Below are positions 8,577 to 16,758 of a DNA stretch of 64,000 bases, one piece after another (positions within the stretch are counted from its first letter, which is position 1; each line of letters begins with the position of its first letter). The notes beneath the pieces were generated by a model. The model ran no database searches. It was not told the origin of the DNA and saw nothing but the letters and a program-made list of their open reading frames with translations. Made by a program: the position numbers and the translations under genes. Source of the stretch: a virus; the IMG/VR virus record IMGVR_UViG_3300032213_002832, positions 103,516-167,515 of that record. One strand, 5' to 3'.

Positions 8577-8600
8577 TTATATATTAGTATTGAGGAACAA

Positions 8601-9005
8601 ATGAGTCTCTTAAAAGATCCGAAGAACAAGAAACTACTTGACGAATTTATGATCGAACACGCCCCACTTATCAATAAGCATATTAACGTATTGAAATCAC
8701 AGAATAAGATACCACCACACGTTCAAGAAGAAGACCTACATTTGGCTGGATTCAAGGGTTTAATGGAGGCTGTCCATAAATATGATCCAGAGATTGCTAG
8801 TCGACTATCTTCGAAAGAGGGTGAAAACGTCTTTGCTAAATATGCCGACAAGAAAATTCGTGGACATATGCTAGATCATGTAGTCTCTACTGGTGAAATA
8901 CCTAAAGTACACCAGAAGAGAGCCAAGAATATCAGCCTTCTTGAGAAGCAACCTGAGGCTACTACGACTGTGAATCTGGCGAATCCGGTGAAGAGCTCAG
9001 AATAG
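8601..9005 (+). CDS. Sigma-factor region 2-like protein
   Basis: 134 residues. The segment LINKHINVLKSQNKIPPHVQ, EEDLHLAGFKGLMEAVHKYDP, FAKYADKKIRGHMLDHV follows the pattern of sigma-70/FliA region 2 (D-L-x2-G-x2-G-L-x2-A-x2-KYD then FxxYAxxxIRGxMxD). Regions 3 and 4 are absent; after region 2 only about 30 residues remain. The late sigma gp55 of T4 is also a small region-2-type factor, so this may be a phage late sigma. Its 3' end overlaps the opposing 8962-9309 gene by 44 nt. Confidence 0.72.
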   Translation: MSLLKDPKNKKLLDEFMIEHAPLINKHINVLKSQNKIPPHVQEEDLHLAGFKGLMEAVHKYDPEIASRLSSKEGENVFAKYADKKIRGHMLDHVVSTGEIPKVHQKRAKNISLLEKQPEATTTVNLANPVKSSE

Positions 9006-9309
9006 TTTCTAATTGTTCATGGAACTCACCTTCATTCCAAACTTCACCACAAGCTGTAATCACCTCTTTAATAGCCTCATCCTGAATTAGAGGGTGAGTG
9101 CTTGTATATAGAGCACCGCATAGAGCTACGGTGAGCTTATATTGATCTTCAGGACTATATGTATCGCCTTTGGCTTTATATTTACCTAATTCTGCCTTCA
9201 ACTTATCTGTCATCACTAAATCATTAGAAGTGCCAGCATAGTTACTGAAGAAATCTTCAATCATCTTAATGTCGTCATTATTAATCACTACTTTATCCTT
9301 AATGTCCAT
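8962..9309 (-). CDS. Protein of unknown function, convergent with the sigma-like gene
   Basis: 115 residues, acidic (MDIKDKVVINNDDIKMIEDF; the end is a Ser/Pro/Asp tail SSSPDSPDSQS). No domain recognised. Its last 44 nt lie antisense to the end of the sigma-like gene, which could give mutual antisense effects. It follows the ClpP-like gene by 16 nt and probably shares its transcript. Confidence 0.6.
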   Translation of the reverse strand: MDIKDKVVINNDDIKMIEDFFSNYAGTSNDLVMTDKLKAELGKYKAKGDTYSPEDQYKLTVALCGALYTSTHPLIQDEAIKEVITACGEVWNEGEFHEQLETILSSSPDSPDSQS

Positions 9310-9325
9310 TTTTAACCCTCTAGAA

Positions 9326-9976
9326 TTATTTGGTTTTCTTTGTGGTTTTTTTAACCAACGTTTTTGTTTTACCCTTAATTCTATTCACCTTAGGTTTTAA
9401 TTCTGGAATTTCATATGCCCATGATACAACCGGAATGATATTAGGGATGCCTATCACGTCAATAATATTGAATTTCTTGGCAGCTTCGGCAGACATCCAT
9501 ATCTCTTTAGATCCAACAGAATCTTTTATTAATTGTTGAAGTTTCTCATATGTAGTACCACAGTTGGCAGCAAGTAACCCCATAAAGCACCTATTCATTC
9601 TTAAAGCCTCATCACTATCTGCCTTAATAGAGTAAGCGTCACCCCAAGAACCAGTAGAGATATTGTGAATCATCACTCTACTCAATGGACCACAGAACCT
9701 TGTGTCACCGTGCGACAAAAGGATTGCGCCGCAACTTATAGCTTTGCCCATACAAATAGTGATAAACCTATTCGGAACTTCATCCATTGTCTCTATCATT
9801 TTAGCTAATGAATCTACAAAACCACCATAACTGTCTATATAGATTGGGATAACTATACTTGGGTCTTGTTTAGCGATGGATAAAACCTGGTACCTAAATT
9901 CTTGTGCTGATTTCTCTGTAAACTGAGTGACCCAAATCTCTCCACTGTACGCACTTGCCGCCGCTTCATTAGCCAT
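9326..9976 (-). CDS. ClpP-like serine protease
   Basis: 216 residues. It shows the ClpP/crotonase fold pattern: PIYIDSYGGFVDSLAKMIETM, the catalytic serine in GKAISCGAILLSHG (S81) and the histidine in RVMIHNIS (H104). Length and motifs match the Clp protease proteolytic subunit family. Phage copies can serve as prohead proteases or act with host Clp ATPases; no capsid genes are adjacent, so the role is open. The C-terminus is Lys/Thr-rich (KGKTKTLVKKTTKKTK). Confidence 0.82.
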   Translation of the reverse strand: MANEAAASAYSGEIWVTQFTEKSAQEFRYQVLSIAKQDPSIVIPIYIDSYGGFVDSLAKMIETMDEVPNRFITICMGKAISCGAILLSHGDTRFCGPLSRVMIHNISTGSWGDAYSIKADSDEALRMNRCFMGLLAANCGTTYEKLQQLIKDSVGSKEIWMSAEAAKKFNIIDVIGIPNIIPVVSWAYEIPELKPKVNRIKGKTKTLVKKTTKKTK

Positions 9977-10063
9977 CTGTTACCTCATAGAATTTAGTAT
10001 ATAATATCTTTATACTCACCCTCCAGTACACAGTACAATATAGATATGAAATAGGAGTAATTA

Positions 10064-10669
10064 ATGACATATTTAAGTGTTAAAGAAGCTTTGGTTAAGA
10101 TATTCAATGATTCAGAAAACCCAAGTGAAGTCTTTAAACAAGTGAAGAATGAAGATATCCGTGATTTAGAGATTGCGTTACGTAAAATGTCAGGTAAGGT
10201 ATATAAGCAAAACCTCAATAAGAACTCCTCACAAGACTTCAATATATCTAATAACGGACAATGGTCTTTAGAAAAAGCAATCAAGCCTGGTCCTACTCTA
10301 GACTATGGCAAAATAGCTCCAGAACAAAACCCGATCTCAAATCCAGCAGCAGCTAAAGAGGCTAAAACTGCTCGTCTAGCTACTCAAGAAGCAAACGCCC
10401 CATCAATTAATTATGGTGGCAATAGAATGGCCACACCTAAAGTCAATGCTGGCTTAGCTGATAAGGCAAAAGCTGTAAGAGCTAAAATTGAAGCAGAGAG
10501 TAAAGAAACTGCTCTTGAGACTATTCAGCGTAAGCAGAAGATGAACAAAGAAGAAGGTGAACCTCATGATGACCCCAATCATGAGAAAAAAGAAAAGCAA
10601 AAAGCTGCTAAGATAAAAGAAGAAGCTGAAGGCATATTAGATCTACATAAAGCAAAAGCTACTAATTAA
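10064..10669 (+). CDS. Lys/Glu/Ala-rich protein of unknown function
   Basis: 201 residues. The N-terminal 60 residues look folded (YLSVKEALVKIFNDSENPSE, DIRDLEIALRKMSGKVYKQN). The rest is low-complexity and charged with long helical stretches (ADKAKAVRAKIEAESKETAL), typical of scaffold- or tail-associated phage proteins, but no family is recognised. A good AGGAG site precedes the ATG and TACAATATAGATATG just upstream can act as a promoter. Confidence 0.65.
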   Translation: MTYLSVKEALVKIFNDSENPSEVFKQVKNEDIRDLEIALRKMSGKVYKQNLNKNSSQDFNISNNGQWSLEKAIKPGPTLDYGKIAPEQNPISNPAAAKEAKTARLATQEANAPSINYGGNRMATPKVNAGLADKAKAVRAKIEAESKETALETIQRKQKMNKEEGEPHDDPNHEKKEKQKAAKIKEEAEGILDLHKAKATN

Positions 10670-10672
10670 AAG

Positions 10673-11068
10673 TTATTCGATAACCAATCTCTCACCATTA
10701 GAATCTAGCCCATCAACTTCATCGGTATACTTTTTAAGTTTAGTACGATGATTACACGATGGGCATTTTCTCATGTAGAATAAGCCATCTGCTCTAGGAA
10801 CAATTATTACTCTTAGATAGTCATTCTTACATCCGTGACATATCCAGGTTTGCTTTAAATTCTCTAATTCAACAGTGATATCAAAATCTTCATCTTCATA
10901 TCCCTGAGTTTCTATTATATCTTTAAGGTTTGAGTATCTATCTATATCAATTCTAGACATTTGCTTTCTAAGTTTCGACATTTGCTTCTTAAGTTTCTGA
11001 TTTTCCATCTTAAGACGTCTGATTAAAGTTAGTTCAGTATTACTTTGACCTTTATGACTCTTACCCAT
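10673..11068 (-). CDS. Coiled-coil protein with C-terminal zinc ribbon
   Basis: 131 residues. A basic coiled coil (RRLKMENQKLKKQMSKLRKQM) comes first. The C-terminal half carries two Cys pairs, WICHGCKND and RKCPSCNHRT, spaced as in a zinc ribbon. Such proteins often bind nucleic acid or RNA polymerase. It is convergent with the 10064-10669 gene (3 nt apart). Confidence 0.68.
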   Translation of the reverse strand: MGKSHKGQSNTELTLIRRLKMENQKLKKQMSKLRKQMSRIDIDRYSNLKDIIETQGYEDEDFDITVELENLKQTWICHGCKNDYLRVIIVPRADGLFYMRKCPSCNHRTKLKKYTDEVDGLDSNGERLVIE

Positions 11069-11366
11069 TGACTTCCTTTTTAACTAGGAGTTAATTTAAT
11101 TATACAGCATTTTAATTGAAAATATTAACGACGAGTGCTGTTATAATAAGAGTAGAATATCTGTATATGTTTCTTTATCAGTGTGGGGATAAGTTATGAC
11201 TTCCATTATGTATATTACTCTTTGTTGCTATTGTATATATTGCCACTATAAGACTAATAAATTAATCTTAATTCCAATTAAAAAATAATTCCAGTAAATT
11301 ATTAAAATAACCGTATGCTATTGTGGCATACTTATCTTTTATCGTCACCTCATATGGAGAGTTCAC
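11069..11366 (+). promoter_or_regulatory. Leader region of the ribonucleotide reductase gene
   Basis: About 300 nt upstream of nrdJ. It contains TATAAT at 11142-11147 (+ strand), a 30-codon open frame (11196-11288) and a stem-loop GTATGC/GCATAC at 11313-11331 just before the ribosome site (GGAGAG) of nrdJ. It could be a regulated 5' leader. I see no B12-box or other recognised riboswitch core. Confidence 0.45.
11196..11288 (+). CDS. Possible 30-residue leader peptide
   Basis: MTSIMYITLCCYCIYCHYKT followed by ten residues. Four Cys in LCCYCIYC are notable, as is the GGGGA site 8 nt upstream. It lies between the promoter and nrdJ. It may be a leader peptide or chance; nothing else supports it. 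Confidence 0.25.
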   Translation: MTSIMYITLCCYCIYCHYKTNKLILIPIKK

Positions 11367-13220
11367 ATGAGTATATCAACTGAGATCCTGTCAGACATAA
11401 CTGTTTTTACGAAATATGCTCGTTATTGGCCAGAACTTGGAAGAAGAGAAACTTGGGAAGAAATATGCTTACGCAACATGGCTATGCACATTAAGAAATT
11501 TCCTTTATTAAAAGAAGAAATAACAAAAGTATATACTGATTTTGTTATTACTAAAAAAGTATTACCAAGTATGAGGTCTCTTCAGTTCGCTGGCAAACCT
11601 ATCGAACGTGATCCTAACAGGATATACAATTGTTGCGCTCTACCTGTAGATGATTATCATGCTTTCAGCGAGACTATGTTCTTACTCCTAGGTGGTACTG
11701 GTGTTGGTTATTCTGTACAAAAGAAGCATGTACGTAAACTACCCTCTATCATTAAGCCAACCAAACATCGTCGTTATGTAGTTGCTGACTCTATTGAAGG
11801 TTGGGCAGACGCAGTTAAAGCACTTGTCCAAGCTTATATGCTTGGTAGGTCTTTGCCTGTCTATGATTTCTCCGACATACGCGAGAAAGGTGCTCCACTT
11901 ATTACCTCAGGTGGTAAGGCTCCAGGTGCTCAGCCACTTAAAGATTGCTTACATAACTTACAAAAGATACTTGATAGCGTGGATGAAGGCGCCCAGCTGA
12001 CACCGCTACAAGTTCATGACATGATGTGCTACATTGCTGATTCAGTTTTAGCTGGTGGAATACGTCGTGCCGCACTCATCTGTTTATTTAGTTTAGATGA
12101 TGAAGATATGTTGACATGTAAATTCGGCAACTGGTATGAACTAAACCCTCAAAGAGCACGTGCTAATAACTCTGCTGTAATCGTTCGTGACTTGGTTGAA
12201 GAAGACGACTTCAGAATACTATGGGATAAGATCAAGGCCTCTGGTAGTGGAGAGCCCGGCTTCTATCTCACTAATGATCCTGACTGGTTGACAAATCCAT
12301 GTTGCGAAATTGCGTTGCGTCCATTCCAGTTCTGTAACCTTTGTGAAATCAACGCTAATGATATAGTTGATCAGGCTGATTATAAGGAGCGAGCTGTCGC
12401 TGCTGCTTTCATCGGCACATTACAAGCTAGCTATACTGACTTCCATTACCTAAGGGAGATATGGAAGAAGACTACTGAGAAGGATGCTCTTATCGGCGTC
12501 TCTATGACTGGCATTGCTTCTGGTGCGGTACTTAGCTTAGATGAAGTCGCTGCTGCTGAAGCTGTATTGAAAGAGAACATACGAGTCGCTGATTTAATCG
12601 GAATTAATCATGCCGCAAGAACCACCGCGATCAAACCTGCCGGCACGACATCCTGTGTCCTAGGATCATCCTCTGGCATCCACGCGTGGCACGATGAATA
12701 TTTCATTAGACGTATGAGAATTGGAAAGAATGAATCTATTTACACGTATTTAAATATTAATCACCCTGAATTACTTGAAGATGAATACTTTAAACCTCAT
12801 CTAATGAGCGTAGTCTCTCTACCTATTAAGGCTCCAGAAGGTGCTATACTTCGTCATGAGAGTGCGATTGACCTACTTGAAAGAGTTAAGCGATTCAGTA
12901 AAAACTGGGTTAAGACTGGACACAGAGATGGAGCTAATACACATAACGTCTCTGCCACTATCAATATCAAAGAAGATGAATGGGATGATGTTAGAGGGTG
13001 GATGTTTACTAATCGAGAACACTTCAATGGATTAAGTGTATTACCTCATGATGGCGGAAGTTATATACAGGCGCCTTTTGAGTCATGTACTAAAGAAAAG
13101 TATGAAGAAATGATAGGGCATTTAAGAGGTATTGATCTTACAAGGATAGTTGAGGTACGAGATGATACAGACTTAAGTGGTGAGCTCGCTTGTGCGGGTG
13201 GAAGCTGTGAGTTGAAATAA
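11367..13220 (+). CDS. nrdJ: Adenosylcobalamin-dependent (class II) ribonucleotide reductase
   Basis: 617 residues, shorter than the roughly 740 of Lactobacillus-type triphosphate reductase. Recognisable parts are YARYWPELGRRETWEE, YNCCALPVDD (redox Cys), LLLGGTGVGYSVQ, SVLAGGIRRAALI, the radical-site region NPCCEIALRPFQFCNLCEIN, IKPAGTTSCVLGSSSGIH and the C-terminal Cys pair CAGGSC for thioredoxin-type reduction. It makes deoxynucleotides without oxygen, using B12 from the host. An allosteric segment appears reduced. It stands as a single-gene unit with its own leader and a terminator at 13223-13250. Confidence 0.9.
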   Translation: MSISTEILSDITVFTKYARYWPELGRRETWEEICLRNMAMHIKKFPLLKEEITKVYTDFVITKKVLPSMRSLQFAGKPIERDPNRIYNCCALPVDDYHAFSETMFLLLGGTGVGYSVQKKHVRKLPSIIKPTKHRRYVVADSIEGWADAVKALVQAYMLGRSLPVYDFSDIREKGAPLITSGGKAPGAQPLKDCLHNLQKILDSVDEGAQLTPLQVHDMMCYIADSVLAGGIRRAALICLFSLDDEDMLTCKFGNWYELNPQRARANNSAVIVRDLVEEDDFRILWDKIKASGSGEPGFYLTNDPDWLTNPCCEIALRPFQFCNLCEINANDIVDQADYKERAVAAAFIGTLQASYTDFHYLREIWKKTTEKDALIGVSMTGIASGAVLSLDEVAAAEAVLKENIRVADLIGINHAARTTAIKPAGTTSCVLGSSSGIHAWHDEYFIRRMRIGKNESIYTYLNINHPELLEDEYFKPHLMSVVSLPIKAPEGAILRHESAIDLLERVKRFSKNWVKTGHRDGANTHNVSATINIKEDEWDDVRGWMFTNREHFNGLSVLPHDGGSYIQAPFESCTKEKYEEMIGHLRGIDLTRIVEVRDDTDLSGELACAGGSCELK

Positions 13221-13222
13221 GT

Positions 13223-13250
13223 AAAGGGAGCCAATTGGCTCCCTTTTTAA
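13223..13250 (+). terminator. Rho-independent terminator of nrdJ
   Basis: A perfect palindrome AAAGGGAGCC/GGCTCCCTTT (loop AATT) followed by TTTTT. It lies 3 nt after the nrdJ stop codon and faces the convergent 13263-13568 gene. Confidence 0.85.
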
Positions 13251-13262
13251 TATCAGGTTTTA

Positions 13263-13568
13263 TTATTTCTTCTTAAGAAGCTTCAATGGTAAGCAGATAC
13301 CATTGCCTTCAGCTTCTGGTAAAGAAATTGGGCAACTTGCTGTTCCACATACTAGTGGTGACTGGATACTAATCAATTGATTTGGTGCCATTGGATTTGG
13401 TGCTACTGTAACAATGTTACCAACCACTACACTACAATCTTTTGTCTCTTCATCTTTTGCCATTAGCTTTTCACCAACAACAATATCCTGTGCTGTAAGC
13501 TCTTTCTTTGCGGATGCGCAAGATACGAAAAACATGGCTACTACTGCTACTGCTAATACTACTCTCAT
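13263..13568 (-). CDS. Small lipoprotein-like exported protein
   Basis: 101 residues. The signal sequence MRVVLAVAVVAMFFVSCASA has a Cys after FVS, consistent with a lipobox. The mature part has four Cys (DCSVVV, PLVCGTASCPIS, NGICLP) that could form disulfides outside the inner membrane. No family recognised. It begins the envelope-protein cluster 13.3-19.3 kb. Confidence 0.65.
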   Translation of the reverse strand: MRVVLAVAVVAMFFVSCASAKKELTAQDIVVGEKLMAKDEETKDCSVVVGNIVTVAPNPMAPNQLISIQSPLVCGTASCPISLPEAEGNGICLPLKLLKKK

Positions 13569-13616
13569 TCTTTCTCTCCTTTGTGGATTAATTTCATCGA
13601 TATATGTTATACCAAT

Positions 13617-14081
13617 TTATATATTTACTATGTTACAATTTGCTGTAGTAAAATTGAAGGTTTCATGTATTACACCAGTGACCCTATCTATATATCTAGC
13701 CTTCATAAGGTTGGTTTTTCTATCTAACATAATCACCCACTTACCACCATTGTTAAAAGGAGCATAAACGTCAGCATCCACTGTTACTCGTGCTAATAAA
13801 GATCCAGCTTCATCTTTATAATACTCTTGTTTGTTATTTCGTGAGAAGTCATGTCGTGTAGCTACTTCGGCAGAGGCTTTGATATTACCATTTTGAGTGA
13901 TTTCGGCTTTGTATTTAAGTGAAACACCATTTAGTCTTATATAAGATCCACTGGAAACACCTTCGCATTGAATGGTAGATACCACTCTATCTGTAATTGG
14001 TTGACGCTTGGTTGGTACTTGAATAGATGTTGGATTGTTACAACTGATTATCATTAACAATAAAGAAAAATACCTTACCAT
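13617..14081 (-). CDS. Lipoprotein, paralog of the collagen-like lipoprotein's C-terminal domain
   Basis: 154 residues. The signal MVRYFSLLLMIISC has a lipobox-like end. Residues 35-154 align by eye with the C-terminal domain of the next gene (14128-14655): VSTIQCEGVSSGSYIRLNGV versus VATLYCNGTTSGSSYALNGI, ASAEVATR versus ASAEVSIP, and YAPFNNGGKWVIML versus YSPYNNNGWFEISV. This copy lacks the collagen repeats. Probably surface-attached; role unknown. Confidence 0.72.
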   Translation of the reverse strand: MVRYFSLLLMIISCNNPTSIQVPTKRQPITDRVVSTIQCEGVSSGSYIRLNGVSLKYKAEITQNGNIKASAEVATRHDFSRNNKQEYYKDEAGSLLARVTVDADVYAPFNNGGKWVIMLDRKTNLMKARYIDRVTGVIHETFNFTTANCNIVNI

Positions 14082-14112
14082 AAAACCTCCAAGGATTTGT
14101 AATAAGGTATGT

Positions 14113-14123
14113 TCGTATCGGTT
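14113..14123 (-). promoter_or_regulatory. AACCGNNNCGA element
   Basis: AACCGATACGA on the - strand, between the two paralogous lipoprotein genes; TATTAC lies 19 nt from its start. Matches the recurrent promoter-like element. Confidence 0.45.
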
Positions 14124-14127
14124 TTAA

Positions 14128-14655
14128 TTAATAGTTATTAATTATACAGGCAGAAGCTGGATAAGTAAATGTTTGCGTTACCGTGTCGTGATAAACAACA
14201 GTAGCAATACCTGTATAGCGGGCCACACTAATTTCAAACCACCCATTATTATTATATGGAGAGTAATAATCTGCGCCAATTTCTATAGCAGCTGTTGAAG
14301 CTCCAACTTGATTAGCAGAGTAAAATCGAGAACCAGATGTAGGGTCTACGCCTGGTATAGAAACTTCTGCTGAAGCCCAAACATCGCCAGCTTTAGTAAC
14401 TGTAGCCCAATAAGATACCTTAATTCCATTTAGCGCATAAGACGATCCGCTTGTAGTTCCATTACAGTATAACGTAGCTACTACTTTATTATCAGTTCCC
14501 GATGAGCCCGTAGCTCCAGTAGGACCAGTGGCTCCAGTAGGGCCTGGTGAGCCTTTGTCTCCAGTAGGACCAGCTGGTCCAGTACCACCATCTTTACCAT
14601 CAGTACCACAACTCATTAAACTTAACGCCAACATCAGACCACTTAATACTTTCAT
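14128..14655 (-). CDS. Collagen-like lipoprotein
   Basis: 175 residues. Lipoprotein signal MKVLSGLMLALSLMSC, then about 11 Gly-X-Y triplets (GPAGPTGDKGSPGPTGATGP) at residues 24-55, then a C-terminal beta-rich domain of about 115 residues shared with the 13617-14081 protein. Collagen repeats suggest a trimeric stalk; the lipid anchor places it on the host envelope rather than in the virion, although phage fibres also use such repeats. Confidence 0.8.
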   Translation of the reverse strand: MKVLSGLMLALSLMSCGTDGKDGGTGPAGPTGDKGSPGPTGATGPTGATGSSGTDNKVVATLYCNGTTSGSSYALNGIKVSYWATVTKAGDVWASAEVSIPGVDPTSGSRFYSANQVGASTAAIEIGADYYSPYNNNGWFEISVARYTGIATVVYHDTVTQTFTYPASACIINNY

Positions 14656-14683
14656 CGATTCTCCTTAGATTGTTACATAACTA

Positions 14684-14694
14684 TCGTATCGGTT
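14684..14694 (-). promoter_or_regulatory. AACCGNNNCGA element
   Basis: AACCGATACGA upstream of the collagen-like lipoprotein, 13 nt after the TAXI gene's stop; TAACAAT follows 19 nt from its start. Confidence 0.45.
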
Positions 14695-14706
14695 TTTACT
14701 TACTTA

Positions 14707-15609
14707 TTACTTACCAGGGATTTCATACCAATCAAGAACACCGCGATCCCCTACTTCAACTTGTTGCCAATTAGGAGAACCGTTATCTTTCAGTTCATCA
14801 AGATGCTTATAAAAACACTCTCTAAAATAACGTTGCGCATTTACTTTTTCTGGCGTACTAAACTTACGAGTAACGATTGTTGCCAGTGGTGCCATAGTGC
14901 TAATTGGACCAGATGTTAGTCCGTTATAGTTGATGCTATGAGGACGGTATACACCTTTTACTTTGGCGGAGATAGCTTCTCCAATTGGAATAAGTTTATA
15001 TTTAGTTTTATCGAGAGTAGCAATATTTGGAAGAGGTGCTGCGCCAACAAAGATTGCTCCAGCTATTTCACCTTTATCCAAAGCTTCAAGAACTTCTTTA
15101 CCAGAGTTGTATGTAACAACTTCAAATCCGCCATCACCTTGACCTTTAAGGATTTTGGCTGTATAAACACCGCCGCCTGCTGCACCAATCTTTTGTCCTT
15201 GCATTTCAGATAAAGTATTGAAATCAGCTTTACCAAGACTAAGCATTCCCTTTTTAGGGGTTTTTGACTCTTTAAGAAGGAGTACGTGGATTGGTTCAGG
15301 GTAGAGCGATACGAGTGTTTGGAATCGCTTGTATGATGGATCTGATTGTGAGTTCGCAAAGAATACATCAGAATGTAGAAAAGCAGCTTGTGCTTTATTA
15401 TTTACTAATGCTTCTAAATTACCTGGAGCTCCACCTGCTATGCCTTGAGCTTCAGCTATATTAAACTTATCATTAGCACAAACACCGATAATTTCTCCAA
15501 GCATTTTCTTATATGTACCGCTTGAACTATCACTAGCAACAGATAAAGACAGTCCTTGTGCAAATCCTACTTGACTAATAAAAAACAACAATACTAATAA
15601 CTTTTTCAT
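14707..15609 (-). CDS. TAXI-family TRAP transporter solute-binding protein
   Basis: About 300 residues from the start MKKLLVLLFFISQVGFAQ, chosen because it gives a clean signal peptide with AAAGGAAA upstream; an in-frame extension to 15684 would bury the signal. The mature part reads LSVASDSSSGTYKKMLGEI, EAQGIAGGAPGNLEALVNNK, AAFLHSDVFF and KIGAAGGGVYTAKIL, the pattern of TAXI periplasmic receptors that bind small carboxylates or amino acids. No membrane subunits are encoded here. It may compete with or feed a host transporter, or act as a decoy. Likely host-derived; very unusual in a phage. Confidence 0.8.
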   Translation of the reverse strand: MKKLLVLLFFISQVGFAQGLSLSVASDSSSGTYKKMLGEIIGVCANDKFNIAEAQGIAGGAPGNLEALVNNKAQAAFLHSDVFFANSQSDPSYKRFQTLVSLYPEPIHVLLLKESKTPKKGMLSLGKADFNTLSEMQGQKIGAAGGGVYTAKILKGQGDGGFEVVTYNSGKEVLEALDKGEIAGAIFVGAAPLPNIATLDKTKYKLIPIGEAISAKVKGVYRPHSINYNGLTSGPISTMAPLATIVTRKFSTPEKVNAQRYFRECFYKHLDELKDNGSPNWQQVEVGDRGVLDWYEIPGK

Positions 15610-15622
15610 TCCATTTCCTTTC

Positions 15623-15742
15623 TTAAAAATGAATACCATCATTATTTGATGACGACGCTGGGGTTGATGAGCTGTCTTGAACAAGATAACATGTTAGCCA
15701 TACAGCTAAGATAACTAAAATACTTGCAATAAACCTATACAC
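15623..15742 (-). CDS. 39-residue single-span membrane peptide (GTG start)
   Basis: Begins MYRFIASILVILAVWLTCYL, one hydrophobic helix, followed by a polar Ser/Asn tail. GGGAG lies 8 nt before the GTG, which overlaps the end of the 15735-16472 gene. It fills the gap before the TAXI gene. Supported by ribosome site and packing only. Confidence 0.45.
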   Translation of the reverse strand: MYRFIASILVILAVWLTCYLVQDSSSTPASSSNNDGIHF

Positions 15743-16472
15743 TAGTACTCCCTTCTTTTTTAGCAATTTTCATATGTGACAACTCTTTAGTTAAAGAGGT
15801 TGGTTTATTAATGGCTAGATTCATAGAGTCAATAGTTTTACCTGCCATTGCTTGACGCATCTTGCTTTTAATCGACGTTCTTGCAACCTCAATTCGTTGA
15901 AGCTCTTCTGGATTACGTTCTGCTCCATGAGCTTTCTCCATAGCTTTTGCTGAACGATGTAGAGCAATATAGAGTTTATTGATACGTTGAAGTTCTACAA
16001 AATCGATTTTACGTTGTCTTAATGTATCTTCAGCATCTTGAATGATAGCTTGTATTGCATTAATCTGTCCATTAAGCATTTCTTGTTCTTCTAAAGATGC
16101 TGTTTTAAGTTGTTTACTAATTTCCTCTTGAGCTCCTTCTAATTCAGCGCAAGAAGAGGAGTATTGATCTTCTAATACGGCTATTCTTTCAGCTTCTTTT
16201 TGCTCATCTTCCCTAATGGTTTCTTCAGAAAATGCTTCAGTCATTTTGGTTAAGGCTTTTACTCTCCATAAAGCAACAGATCGTGCGGTTACGGGTACTA
16301 CAAAGTTCACCATTACTAATCCGACAACAGCTACTACTGATGCTGTCACCAACGATGCGCCAACAACTACCACTGCTGCTGACGCAGCGCCAACAACCGC
16401 GACTGTTCCAGCTACTTTAGCATATCCCTGTAGCTTAACTAGTTTAACATCATCCGGTAAAGTACTACTCAT
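15735..16472 (-). CDS. Membrane protein with long coiled coil
   Basis: 245 residues. Residues 15-65 are two Ala/Val-rich hydrophobic stretches (VAVVGAASAAVVVVGASLV, VVAVVGLVMVNFVVPV), and residues 75-215 are predicted coiled coil with heptads of Glu, Gln and Leu. Unknown family. It sits among exported proteins; a role in the inner membrane is likely. Confidence 0.65.
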   Translation of the reverse strand: MSSTLPDDVKLVKLQGYAKVAGTVAVVGAASAAVVVVGASLVTASVVAVVGLVMVNFVVPVTARSVALWRVKALTKMTEAFSEETIREDEQKEAERIAVLEDQYSSSCAELEGAQEEISKQLKTASLEEQEMLNGQINAIQAIIQDAEDTLRQRKIDFVELQRINKLYIALHRSAKAMEKAHGAERNPEELQRIEVARTSIKSKMRQAMAGKTIDSMNLAINKPTSLTKELSHMKIAKKEGSTSV

Positions 16473-16501
16473 TTCTATCTCTCCAATTGTTAAATGTTAT
16501 G

Positions 16502-16747
16502 TTACTTATGCTTCTTGAACATATGATACTCATTGATCACGCACTGCTCATGTCCAGGCCAACAGGCATTGCGGTCCTTCTTCTGCCTACACATTAGGTA
16601 ATCTATGAAACACCTATCCGTACGGATGAAGAAGCTGGCTGACACTGCTTGGCTTTCGAGCTGCGTCAATCTCGCATCAAACTCTTCATCCCGCGAAGGG
16701 TGGGAGTGACTACAAGATACTATCAATGCGCACAGTAGGTATTTCAT
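16502..16747 (-). CDS. Small Cys-rich lipoprotein
   Basis: 81 residues, signal MKYLLCALIVSC with a lipobox-like end (IVSC). The mature part has four further Cys (RCFIDYLMCR, NACWPGHEQC), which may form disulfides. GC content is higher than in its neighbours, suggesting a different origin. Confidence 0.6.
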   Translation of the reverse strand: MKYLLCALIVSCSHSHPSRDEEFDARLTQLESQAVSASFFIRTDRCFIDYLMCRQKKDRNACWPGHEQCVINEYHMFKKHK

Positions 16748-16758
16748 ATAGTTTCCTC

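Noticed and set aside
11069-11366. Cobalamin riboswitch ahead of the B12-dependent reductase
   Set aside because: I cannot find the B12-box core or the needed multi-stem layout; only one 6-bp hairpin is clear.
14684-14694. FliA-type (sigma-28) -10 box reading of ACCGATA
   Set aside because: The GCCGATAA match is partial, the TAAA -35 box is missing, and the variable three bases plus downstream TATAAT fit a different arrangement.
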